NCBI GenBank assembly: GCA_021298085.1
Contig: JAJTDE010000035.1
Span: 1 to 36,503 of the forward strand
From: Rubrivivax sp.
GTDB taxonomy: Bacteria; Pseudomonadota; Gammaproteobacteria; Burkholderiales; Burkholderiaceae_C
Direction: 5' to 3'
DNA: 36,503 bases
Position 1 is the first letter of the stretch, and each line of letters starts with the position of its first letter. Below the pieces are notes generated by a model. That model worked only from the letters and a program-made list of their open reading frames with translations, was not told where the DNA came from and ran no database searches. Positions 7,925 to 16,081 of the stretch are shown here, one piece after another. The position numbers and the translations under genes were made by a program.

Positions 7925-8872
7925 ATGGACAAGCTCAGTGCGATGCGGACCTTCGTGCAGATCGTCGAGACTGGCAGCTTCACGCGTGCTGCCGAGCAGC
8001 TCGGCATCCCGAAGGCGCGAGCCTCCCAGCGCCTGCGTGACCTCGAGGATTCGCTGCGCGTACGGCTGCTCGAGCGCACCACGCGGGCGCTGCGCCTGAC
8101 GGATGAAGGGCGCGCCTACCACGAGCGCTGCGTGCGGCTGCTCGCCGAGATCGACGAGGCTGAACAGGCCTTGCGCGGCCGTCACGCGCAGCCGAGCGGG
8201 CAGCTGCGCGTCGAGGCCGTGGCTGCAATCGCCCGCCACGTGCTTGCTCCGGCGCTGGTCGATTTCCATCGCCGCCACCCGCTGCTGTCGGTCCACCTGG
8301 GCAGCAGCGACCGCATCGTTCACCTCCTCGAGGACGGCGTCGACTGCGCGATCCGCGGCGGCGAGCTTCCCGACGCCGGACACGTCGCGCGCCGGATTTG
8401 CTCAGTGCAGCTGGGCCTGTACGCGTCGCAGGAACTCCTGACCCGCTACGGTGAGCCGCGTGATCCTGCGGCGCTGGCCGCACTGCCGCGGCTCGGCTGG
8501 CTGGCTGCACGGGGCGGCGGAGTCGTACCGTGGAAGCTATTGCGCGACGAGGGCGATGCGATCGAGGTGCCCGGCGTGCCGGCACTGGCCTTCGACGACG
8601 GTGACGCCGCGGTTGCCGCTGCGGTTGGCGGAGCAGGCGTCGTCGTGGCCGCGCCGTTCGCGGTCCGGTCGCGCGTGCTCTGCGGGGAGCTGCTCCCCGT
8701 GCTGCCGGAGTGGACGGCAGGCCGCAGGCCCGTGAACGTGGTCTACGCGTCGAACCACCAGCTGTCGGCCCGGGTACGCGTGTTCGTCAATTGGGCCATT
8801 CAGCTGATGCAGGCCGATGCCACCATGGCCCTGCATCCGCGCGAGCTCGTCGCGCTGCGGGCCGGGCTGTGA
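7925..8872 (+). CDS. LysR-family transcriptional regulator
   Basis: The 315-residue protein has the N-terminal winged helix-turn-helix (residues about 1-60: MDKLSAMRTFVQIVETGSF, AAEQLGIPKARASQRLRDLE, LLERTTR, LTDEG) and a periplasmic-binding-like effector domain (about 90-295). The length and N-terminal wording fit the CrgA-like LysR branch. It is transcribed away from the NTF2-like and VOC genes and probably controls them and itself through the shared 117-bp gap. The inducer is unknown. Confidence 0.92.
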   Translation: MDKLSAMRTFVQIVETGSFTRAAEQLGIPKARASQRLRDLEDSLRVRLLERTTRALRLTDEGRAYHERCVRLLAEIDEAEQALRGRHAQPSGQLRVEAVAAIARHVLAPALVDFHRRHPLLSVHLGSSDRIVHLLEDGVDCAIRGGELPDAGHVARRICSVQLGLYASQELLTRYGEPRDPAALAALPRLGWLAARGGGVVPWKLLRDEGDAIEVPGVPALAFDDGDAAVAAAVGGAGVVVAAPFAVRSRVLCGELLPVLPEWTAGRRPVNVVYASNHQLSARVRVFVNWAIQLMQADATMALHPRELVALRAGL

Positions 8873-8899
8873 GGACAGGCCCCACTGGATGCAACGGCT

Positions 8900-9094
8900 T
8901 GGCTCCTCATGGTCAACCCGCACGGCCGGCCCAAGGCGATCGCCGGGACGCTGCAAGGCCTGCCACATAGGCCACGCCGCCGGTGCACGACATCTTCGCC
9001 GCCGTGCCCTACTGCATTGACCTCATCGGCGGCTCCCTACCTGACGACCAACCTGGCGCTATGCCGGGCATGCCGGCCCAAGTCGGCTCTGCGT
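8900..9094 (+). pseudogene. mogA: Decayed 3' end of mogA (molybdopterin adenylyltransferase)
   Basis: Three consecutive pieces of the MogA/MoaB C-terminus occur in order but in shifted frames. They are NPHGRPKAIAGTLQGL (from about 8912), HDIFAAVPYCIDLIGG (from 8986) and PYLTTN...CRPKSALR (to 9094). In intact MogA these form one continuous run (family form NLPGxPKAI..., IFAAVPYCIDLIGGPYLET, RPKS). Two frameshifts and loss of the N-terminal MPT-binding half make it non-functional. It lies directly behind the LysR gene. The gap 8873-9174 holds nothing else recognisable. Confidence 0.7.
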
Positions 9095-9174
9095 GCGGCG
9101 CCGCAGGCACGGGGCTGAGGCGGTCCCCGGCGTGGGGCAGGGGACGCTGCGCCGAAGAGTCGGCGCGCCACCGG

Positions 9175-10938
9175 TCAGGAACCGGCTTCCGCCTCGATTT
9201 CGGCGCCGGCCAGCGTCACCCGGTCGCGCCCGGCCCTCTTGGCCTGGTACATCGCCTGGTCGGCCTGCTGCAGCAACTCGTCGAGGTCGACCTGCCCCGA
9301 CGGCGCGACAGCCAGCCCCAGACTCGCTGTCACGCACACGGGCGCATGACCGCCGGGCACCGCCACACTGGCGGCCGCGATGGCTGCGCGCAACCGGTCG
9401 GCGAATGCCAGGGCCTGTGCCGGGGTGCTGTGGTTGAGCAGGACCACGAACTCCTCCCCGCCCAGCCGCGCCCCGAGGTCGCAGGCGCGCAGCGTGGCGC
9501 GTACGACCTCGCCCACCGTGACCAGAGCCGCGTCGCCGGCGGCGTGGCCGTGGGTGTCGTTGAACTTCTTGAAGTGATCGACGTCAAGCAGGATCAGCAC
9601 CACGTCCGTGCCCTGGCGGCGGGCCTGCGCCAGGTCGCGTTCCGCGGCCAGCATGAAGGCACGGCGGTTGGGCAGGCCGGTCAGGAAGTCGGTGTTCGAC
9701 AGCGTCTGCAGGCGCTCGATCAGCTGGTCGCGCTCCTGCTCCAGGGCCTGGCGCTGGCGGATGCTGTGGTGCAGCGTGCGCACTGCGCCGATGACGGCAG
9801 CCATCTCGTCGTCGGCGCGCGGGGCTGGTAACGGCACCTGCAGGTCGTCGCGAGCCAGCGCCTGCAGCGCGCCGGCGGTCTGCACCAGCGGCTTCAGCAG
9901 ACGGCTGCGAACGAGCAGCAGCGATATGCCCAGCACCAGGAGCAGCACCACCGAGCCGCCGGCGCTGAAGTACAGCACGGTGCGCGCCCTTTGCGCCTGC
10001 TCCTGGGCGCGGGCGGCAGCGCTGTCCAGCAGCACGTCGCGCAGCCCGAACAGACTGTTCATGTCGGGCACGTAGGCGGCGGCGAAGGCGGCCGGGTCCA
10101 TGCCGTAGCGGCCGTCGCTGCTGCCGGCGGCCACGACCCGATCCACCAGCGACGCGGCGCGGTTGAAGTAGGCGTCGTTCACGTCCTGCCAGGCCTTCTT
10201 CGCCTCTGCAGCCGTGCCCGGCGTACGCAGGCGCAGGTCGATGAGGCTGCGCAGTTGGTCGATGCGGCCGCGCGTGCGCTCGATCGCGGCTCGCTCGTCA
10301 ATGCTGAACGGCTGCTGCGACGTCAGCGCCGCCGTGAAGTGCGAACCCAGCAGGCCGGCGTACTCGCGCAGCTCAGCTGCCATCCGCGCGCCCTGGACAT
10401 CATCCCCAAGCGTCGGCAGGGCCTGCCGGGCCTCCTCGGCGAGCAGGCTGACCGAGGGCGCCAGCAGCGGCACCACCGCCACCATCGCCGCCACGCGCTG
10501 GCGGATCTCCGCCGGCGACCGCTGTGCCTTGGGCTGCACCGCCAGGGCATCGACGGCGGCGCGGGCATCGCGAAGGGCAACCTGGGCGCGCTGGAACTGG
10601 TCCGAGGCCTGCTGATGGCCAGCATCGGCCGGCCATCCGGCCAGGACCTGACCGAGCGCGCCGAAGGCGGTGTCGGTGCGCCCGCGGGCCTCATTCAGGC
10701 GCTCGCGGCGCTGCGGCTGGTCGTCGCTGCCCGAACCCATCAGGCCGTTGGTCGGGCCGCGCTCGCGCGAGACCATCTCCGCGGCCACCAGGGCTACGCG
10801 CAGGTCGTTCACGGCCGCCTGACCCTGGGACGCGCGTTCCTGGACGCCCCACTCGACCACGGCGATGCGCGCAACCATCGCGGCCGTGGCCAGGGTCAGC
10901 AGTACCGCCAACAGGCGAAGGAGTCGGTTCAGGGACAT
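9175..10938 (-). CDS. Transmembrane HAMP-GGDEF diguanylate cyclase
   Basis: This 587-residue protein has an N-terminal membrane helix (about residues 7-29) and a large periplasmic sensor region (about 30-295) containing SRERGPTN, a wording seen in nitrate/nitrite-sensing-like and related helical sensors. A second helix (about 298-320) is followed by HAMP and linker helices (about 321-395). The GGDEF domain (about 400-565) has DFLTGLPNRRAF, VDHFKKFNDTHGH and RLGGEEF near residue 492. RACD five residues before that is a canonical RxxD inhibitory site. It should make c-di-GMP in response to a periplasmic signal. It stands alone, flanked by decayed mogA and purL fragments. Confidence 0.92.
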   Translation of the reverse strand: MSLNRLLRLLAVLLTLATAAMVARIAVVEWGVQERASQGQAAVNDLRVALVAAEMVSRERGPTNGLMGSGSDDQPQRRERLNEARGRTDTAFGALGQVLAGWPADAGHQQASDQFQRAQVALRDARAAVDALAVQPKAQRSPAEIRQRVAAMVAVVPLLAPSVSLLAEEARQALPTLGDDVQGARMAAELREYAGLLGSHFTAALTSQQPFSIDERAAIERTRGRIDQLRSLIDLRLRTPGTAAEAKKAWQDVNDAYFNRAASLVDRVVAAGSSDGRYGMDPAAFAAAYVPDMNSLFGLRDVLLDSAAARAQEQAQRARTVLYFSAGGSVVLLLVLGISLLLVRSRLLKPLVQTAGALQALARDDLQVPLPAPRADDEMAAVIGAVRTLHHSIRQRQALEQERDQLIERLQTLSNTDFLTGLPNRRAFMLAAERDLAQARRQGTDVVLILLDVDHFKKFNDTHGHAAGDAALVTVGEVVRATLRACDLGARLGGEEFVVLLNHSTPAQALAFADRLRAAIAAASVAVPGGHAPVCVTASLGLAVAPSGQVDLDELLQQADQAMYQAKRAGRDRVTLAGAEIEAEAGS

Positions 10939-11048
10939 GGTTCAGGCACCGAGTGCGAGGCTAACGATACGGGCATTTCGGCAGGGAGGGACAGGAGCTT
11001 GAGCCAAGGGAACCCGGGGATCGAAAACTTTGCCACAAGGGGAGCACC

Positions 11049-11131
11049 GCCTGCACCGCTGCGGCGGCACCACGGCGCGAGAAATCGGCCAGGCCCTTGC
11101 CGTACGAAACCGCGATCGGCAGCCGGCTGCC
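11049..11131 (-). pseudogene. purL: Fragment of purL glutaminase domain
   Basis: Minus-strand translation gives GSRLPIAVSYGKGLADFS, then a few Arg/Ala-rich residues. The C-terminal glutamine amidotransferase domain of PurL (phosphoribosylformylglycinamidine synthase) carries the near-identical GSRxPIAVAHGEG(F/L)ADFS, in which His is catalytic. Here SYGKG replaces AHGEG, so the catalytic His is lost even in this short remnant. Only about 28 codons are recognisable and no ORF is supported. The rest of 10939-11210 shows nothing. Confidence 0.55.
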
Positions 11132-11210
11132 GGTGTCGGTTCACTCTCAATCTGTCACTTGTGTGGCATGAGACGGGTACACGGCGCCACCGCAGCCAGT
11201 GCCAATAGAA

Positions 11211-11848
11211 GAGCCGTCAGCCCCTTTGAGCCAACACCGGTCCATGCGGTGATCGGCATTCGTGTGCCCGATCAACGGCTCGACCGCCCGGGCGCCTGTT
11301 GAGCCAGCTCTTTTGCTGGGGCGTCAGCGACTTGAACTTGCCCCGGTGGATGACCTCCACCGGCACCAGGGCCTTGCCTAAGCCCTGGTAACCCAGGACC
11401 ACGATGGCGGTGGCCGGCTTCACGCCAATGCCCTGCAGCAGCGTGTTGGTCTGCGCCATCTGCTCGGCCAGCGTGTGGCCGTCGTAGGGGTTACCGGTGA
11501 AGCTGCGTGCACCCACCATCAGCCCGTGTTGATGGGTAACGGCCAAGCTGACCTTCACGCCAAACTCGTACGGGTTGCGTGCCTTGCTCCTTGCTGATGC
11601 ACTCAACCTCTGGTGCGTGCAGGGCGTACAGCGTGTTCTTTGTCCTTGGGCCTCTGGCGATGGATGCGCTCTGCGTGCTGCTCCCAGGTCTCGAGCTTCG
11701 TTCGAGCCTCGCCGCCCAAGCCGCCCAACTTGCGGCGTACGTCGCGCAGAAGACGGCCCAGGACCGTGCGTTGGCGCTTGAGCAAACCGGGCATCGCTTG
11801 AACTGTTTGGCATGGGCATCACCACCTGCCCGCCAGCGCAATGTCTTG
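11211..11848 (-). pseudogene. Truncated, frameshifted IS5-family transposase
   Basis: The pieces follow the order of an IS5-family transposase but need several frame changes: RAGGDAHAKQFKR (near 11830), LKRQRTVLGRLLRDV, HRQRPKDK, LHAPEVECISK, PYEFGVKVSLAVTHQHG, GNPYDGHTLAEQ, IHRGKFKSLTPQQKSWL, then AVEPLIGH and DHRMDRCWLKGA near 11211-11280. The N-terminal half, including the first catalytic Asp, is missing, and I found no clear terminal inverted repeats. It is a dead insertion sequence that marks past rearrangement of this interval. Confidence 0.85.
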
Positions 11849-12179
11849 CCCCCCGATAGTCCCAGAAAGACGCCGAATCACTCCCACTCTATTGTCAACA
11901 GGCGGGTGCGGCTCATGGGTAGATCGGGCGCCTTGACGGGCCGATCAGAGCGCGATACCGACATCCGTACCGTCGCCTCTCTTGCCATCATTGAAGTCGA
12001 ATCTCGGCGCTCTTTGCCGGCATGCCGATCCGGGCGCAGAACTTGGGATCGCTTGGGATCAAAGTTGACGACATTGACGGTATCGATTGGCTTGTTCAGC
12101 GACGCCGTGACGGTACTCGCGGGCCCGATGACGGTATTTCGACTTCGCCTGCCCGATCCTCGCAACGGCAGGGCGCGCG
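11849..12179. other. Stretch without recognisable gene
   Basis: These 331 bases lie between the transposase remnant and the ParE gene. A minus-strand frame is open through part of it and ends in TIEWE, but it shows no domain, start signal or family I recognise. I treat the stretch as non-coding or decayed DNA. Confidence 0.5.
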
Positions 12180-12497
12180 TCAGTTGTAGTCGTCTTCGAG
12201 CTGGTGGCGAACGGCCAACACGGCGACGCTGGCGCTGTCCTCGATCTCGAACAGCGCCAGGTAGCCAGATCGTCCGAAAGGAATGACCAGTTCCCGCAGG
12301 AACGGGCTCTGGCCGGCCTTGCGGCATGTAAATGGCGAAGCCTTCAGCGTTGCAATGCCAGACTGCAGCGCCGCGATGGCCTGAGTCGGCAAGCTCAGGT
12401 CACCGCCGTCACGGGACAGCTCACGTTCCAGCAGGAAGTCGAAGAGCCGTTCCAGGTCCGCCTCGGCATCCCGGGTCAGCCGAACCTTGAACGTCAC
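12180..12497 (-). CDS. parE: RelE/ParE-type toxin
   Basis: This 105-residue protein begins VTFKVRLTRDAEADLERLFDFL and ends with VAVLAVRHQLEDDY, the typical N-terminal helix pair and C-terminal strand of the ParE/RelE fold. The central FLRELVIPFGRSGYLALFEI supplies the beta-sheet. The start is GTG and overlaps the antitoxin stop as GTGA, so the pair is translationally coupled. ParE members usually poison DNA gyrase and RelE members cleave mRNA; the C-terminus (H-x5-DDY) favours the ParE side, but this is not certain. Confidence 0.85.
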   Translation of the reverse strand: MTFKVRLTRDAEADLERLFDFLLERELSRDGGDLSLPTQAIAALQSGIATLKASPFTCRKAGQSPFLRELVIPFGRSGYLALFEIEDSASVAVLAVRHQLEDDYN

Positions 12498-12775
12498 TTG
12501 CCCTTCTTTCCTAGACGCGTGCGCGCCGCGTCGAGCTTGCGTTGCAGGTTGCCGAGCACCACGTCGGCATCGACGTAGTCACCCGTGCGCCGCGCCTCAT
12601 CGCGCGAGCGCAGTCCTCGCGCGATGAACTCGGCCTGCATGCGACGGCGCTCGACACTGAAACGCACCGACGCTTCGACGAACTGGGAGAGCGTCTCGCC
12701 CTCAGCCAGCACCGCCTCGACCTCGGCACGAAAGTCGGGCTCGACGCGGATCGATGGGATGGTGGTCGTCTTCAT
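12494..12775 (-). CDS. Ribbon-helix-helix-type antitoxin of ParE-like pair
   Basis: The 93-residue protein opens MKTTTIPSIRVEPDFRAEV, an N-terminal beta strand and helix typical of RHH DNA-binding antitoxins. A charged helical C-terminus (RRMQAEFIARGL, ARRTGDYVDADVVLGNL, ending KKGK) is suited to binding the toxin. I start at the ATG at 12775; a reading nine codons longer would run through the operator palindrome. It precedes the toxin with a 4-bp overlap, the usual antitoxin-first order, and probably represses its own promoter. Confidence 0.8.
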   Translation of the reverse strand: MKTTTIPSIRVEPDFRAEVEAVLAEGETLSQFVEASVRFSVERRRMQAEFIARGLRSRDEARRTGDYVDADVVLGNLQRKLDAARTRLGKKGK

Positions 12776-12788
12776 CCGCTTAGTGTAT

Positions 12789-12798
12789 CGCAATTGCG
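12789..12798. promoter_or_regulatory. Candidate operator palindrome of RHH/ParE operon
   Basis: CGCAATTGCG is a perfect 10-bp palindrome 14 bp upstream of the antitoxin ATG. Antitoxins of this type bind short palindromes over their own promoter. The minus-strand TACACT just downstream could serve as a -10 box. Confidence 0.45.
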
Positions 12799-13028
12799 CC
12801 ACATTCGATCCTGGACTTGGATGTCGAGCCGGATTCGCCGGCAGCTAATGTCAGCTGACGGCGCGGCGCGCCTGTACCCGCAATCGGCCAGGAGCCGCCA
12901 TTCGCCCTCGATCAGACCGGCTGTTCGCACCTGGCCCTGAGCGGGTCGTGCGCCACCCCGAAGCAGCGCCTTTGCGCGCGAGGTCGATGAGTTCCGCGCG
13001 GGCTTTGGCTTCGCTCATCGAAGGCCGG

Positions 13029-13484
13029 TCAGTGTTCCGCTGGCCCTGGGTCTGGATCGGCGAAGTACAGCTCCACCAGGGCCGTCGTCCAGGTGGCGAC
13101 GCCGGTGCCGAAGAAGTCTCGGTCCTCGGTCCAGATGGGGCTGTTGAGCAGCAGGGCGCAGGCCAGTACTTGCCAGTCGTGGGGGTCTCGCTGGCCGATG
13201 CGTGCTAGCGCACGCGCACGCAGTAGCTCGTAGCTGCTGGCCGGCACTGGCGTCACGATCGCTGTCACCGCGTTGAGCTCGTCCAGCGCGGCGACCACGC
13301 TGGTGCCGTCATCGCCGCGCGCAAGCAAGATCGTTGGTAGGTGCTTGCGGGCCTCTTCAAATGCGGTGTCGGGCGCCAGGAAGTCGATCGTGGCCGCGTG
13401 CGCCGCCAGCAGGGCTGGCACCTTCTCGCCAAGGACGCAACGGATCAGGATGTTCGCGTCCAGGATGATCGGCCGAGCCGTCAT
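13029..13484 (-). CDS. PIN-domain toxin ribonuclease
   Basis: The 151-residue protein starts MTARPIILDANILIRCVLG, with the first PIN acidic residue in LDAN. It has a conserved central acidic position (TAFEEA) and the C-terminal RDPHDWQVLACALLLNSPIWTEDRDF, where the Asp residues complete the metal site. PIN toxins of type II pairs cut RNA. The ATG at 13484 overlaps the last base of the antitoxin stop (TGATG); a GTG one codon upstream is also possible. It is downstream of a Phd-type antitoxin, as expected. Confidence 0.88.
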   Translation of the reverse strand: MTARPIILDANILIRCVLGEKVPALLAAHAATIDFLAPDTAFEEARKHLPTILLARGDDGTSVVAALDELNAVTAIVTPVPASSYELLRARALARIGQRDPHDWQVLACALLLNSPIWTEDRDFFGTGVATWTTALVELYFADPDPGPAEH

Positions 13485-13774
13485 CACTTGGGGCTGCGGC
13501 CAGGCAGCGGACGGCCGCGACGCAGCGCGTCGAAGTCGGCGACCATTGCCTCGACCTCATCCTCGGTGAGCGGCATGGTTTTGCGGAAGTTGGCCGCAGC
13601 CGTCTGCAAGCGCTGCACGTCTTCGGCGCTGGGCCGGCGTAGCGGCACGAACAATCCTACGGCCTGGCCGTGGCGGGTGACGGTGACCGGTGTGTCAGCG
13701 TCGATGTATTCCGCCAACGCGGCCCGGAACTCGCGGATACCGATGCTGGGAGTTTCTGCAGTGGGAGCCTTCAT
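13484..13774 (-). CDS. Phd/YefM-type antitoxin
   Basis: The 96-residue protein has the Phd/YefM fold: SIGIREFRAALAEYIDADTPVTVTRHGQAVGLFVPL is the DNA-binding N-terminal half (residues 10-45), and an acidic helical tail (TEDEVEAMVADFDALRRG) should wrap the PIN toxin. An AAGGA sits 5' of the ATG. The gene is coupled to the toxin and probably autoregulates through the TGTACA palindrome 48 bp upstream. Confidence 0.88.
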   Translation of the reverse strand: MKAPTAETPSIGIREFRAALAEYIDADTPVTVTRHGQAVGLFVPLRRPSAEDVQRLQTAAANFRKTMPLTEDEVEAMVADFDALRRGRPLPGRSPK

Positions 13775-13821
13775 GGGGAGTCCTTCAGGGCAGGAACGCC
13801 CAGACTTCGTATTCTGGCAGA

Positions 13822-13831
13822 TGTGTACACA
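13822..13831. promoter_or_regulatory. TGTACA-containing operator upstream of Phd/PIN operon
   Basis: TGTGTACACA is a perfect 10-bp palindrome 48 bp before the antitoxin start. Its core TGTACA is the recognition core known for YefM-YoeB operators. This fits autoregulation by the adjacent Phd/YefM-type antitoxin. Confidence 0.55.
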
Positions 13832-13878
13832 ATCTTCAAGCGGTGGCCCGGCTGCAAGGCGTCAAAACAGGCCGTCGC

Positions 13879-13995
13879 TCAAGGCCCCGTGTTTCCGGCC
13901 ACGGAACCCACCGGCTCCCCCACGTGCCGCCGGCCGGCAAATCTCTTGAACTCCAGCGCCGCCTTGCAGATCGGCAGGTATTCGTACCGCACCAT
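13879..13995 (-). pseudogene. avd: Truncated Avd-like four-helix-bundle gene of a DGR
   Basis: A minus-strand ATG frame of 38 codons begins MVRYEYLPICKAALEF. This matches the characteristic start of the four-helix-bundle accessory proteins of diversity-generating retroelements (family form MVRYExLPIYKxAxDL). After about 16 residues the similarity stops and the frame ends in unrelated sequence, so helices 2-4 are missing. It lies 37 bp downstream of a broken DUF1566-type gene, the normal order target protein then avd. The match is short, so the identity is probable rather than certain. Confidence 0.55.
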
Positions 13996-14032
13996 TGTCG
14001 ATGCGCAGAGAGTCGCGCGGTTGGGGGCTTCG

Positions 14033-14203
14033 GCCCATGCGGTCGTCGGACAGGATCAGGTTCGATCCCGTGCCGCCGGCAATCGTTGTCGCGTAGCCGG
14101 AGGTGGCGGCGTAGTTCATGTCCGCCAGCCACGTGATATTGCGCGTGGTGTCATAGACACCCGCATTTCGCGTGCGATTCGCCAGCCTAGGCGGGCGGCT
14201 GCT
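14033..14203 (-). pseudogene. Fragment of DUF1566 (Lcl C-terminal domain) protein, possible DGR target
   Basis: Minus-strand reading gives VYDTTRNITWLADMNY, then ATSGYATTIAGGTGSN and DDRMG. This is the unmistakable N-terminal part of the DUF1566/FGE-like domain family (VYDxxxNxTWLxDxNYAxTSGY...DGxM). The following WAxAxxWAxxL...GWRLPT region and the whole C-terminal half, where DGR variable repeats lie, are absent. There is no signal peptide or start codon in frame. The cut falls just before the avd-like start, so one internal deletion could explain both truncations. Confidence 0.7.
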
Positions 14204-14494
14204 TCAGGGCGGCGGCGCCGTTGACTCCTTAGGGTCGAGAGCGCATGTAGCTGGCCCGCAAGAGCAGTCATTCGATGCGCGCGGCAGCCCACCCTTACCC
14301 CGCTACCGCCGTTGAAGATTCGGTGGAATGGTCGCGTCTTCAGCGCGTTCCAGCGATCCTTGAAACGGCCCGTGGAGCCGCCGGCAAATCGATGGAGTCT
14401 TCATCGTGCTGTTGACGAAGCTCGTTGACAATCCGACCACGTCGTCAATGAGAGTTCTAACTCATTGATTTAATTGAAGTTTCCGACCAACCCG
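14204..14494. other. Unassigned gap between DUF1566 relic and guaA
   Basis: No coding region is supported in these 291 bases. One minus-strand frame reads RFKDRWNALKTRPFHRIF and continues to GGSGVRVG, but I cannot place it in a family. The end next to guaA (about 14440-14485) is clearly more AT-rich than its surroundings. Confidence 0.4.
14445..14468 (-). terminator. Inverted repeat downstream of guaA
   Basis: TCAATGAG and CTCATTGA form a perfect 8-bp stem with an 8-base loop, 26 bp past the guaA stop. No T-run follows on the transcribed side, so it could be a weak terminator, a 3' stabilising hairpin or a scar of an insertion. Confidence 0.3.

Positions 14495-16077
<1,583 letters not shown>

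Positions 16078-16081
<4 letters not shown>

Noticed and set aside
9991..11208. Plus-strand open frame opposite the HAMP-GGDEF gene
   Set aside because: Antisense shadow with no motif; it also runs across the purL remnant in the wrong direction.
11878..12327. Minus-strand frame ending in TIEWE like the GuaA C-terminus, with similar DNA around the stop
   Set aside because: The resemblance covers only about five codons; the rest shows no GuaA similarity, so chance is the simpler explanation.
12803..13028. Small minus-strand frame starting MSEAKARAELIDLARKGA between the two toxin-antitoxin pairs
   Set aside because: No ribosome site, no known family and early loss of any pattern; not supported as a gene.
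13775..14494. A complete diversity-generating retroelement
   Set aside because: No reverse transcriptase, template repeat or variable repeat can be found in the window; only fragments remain.
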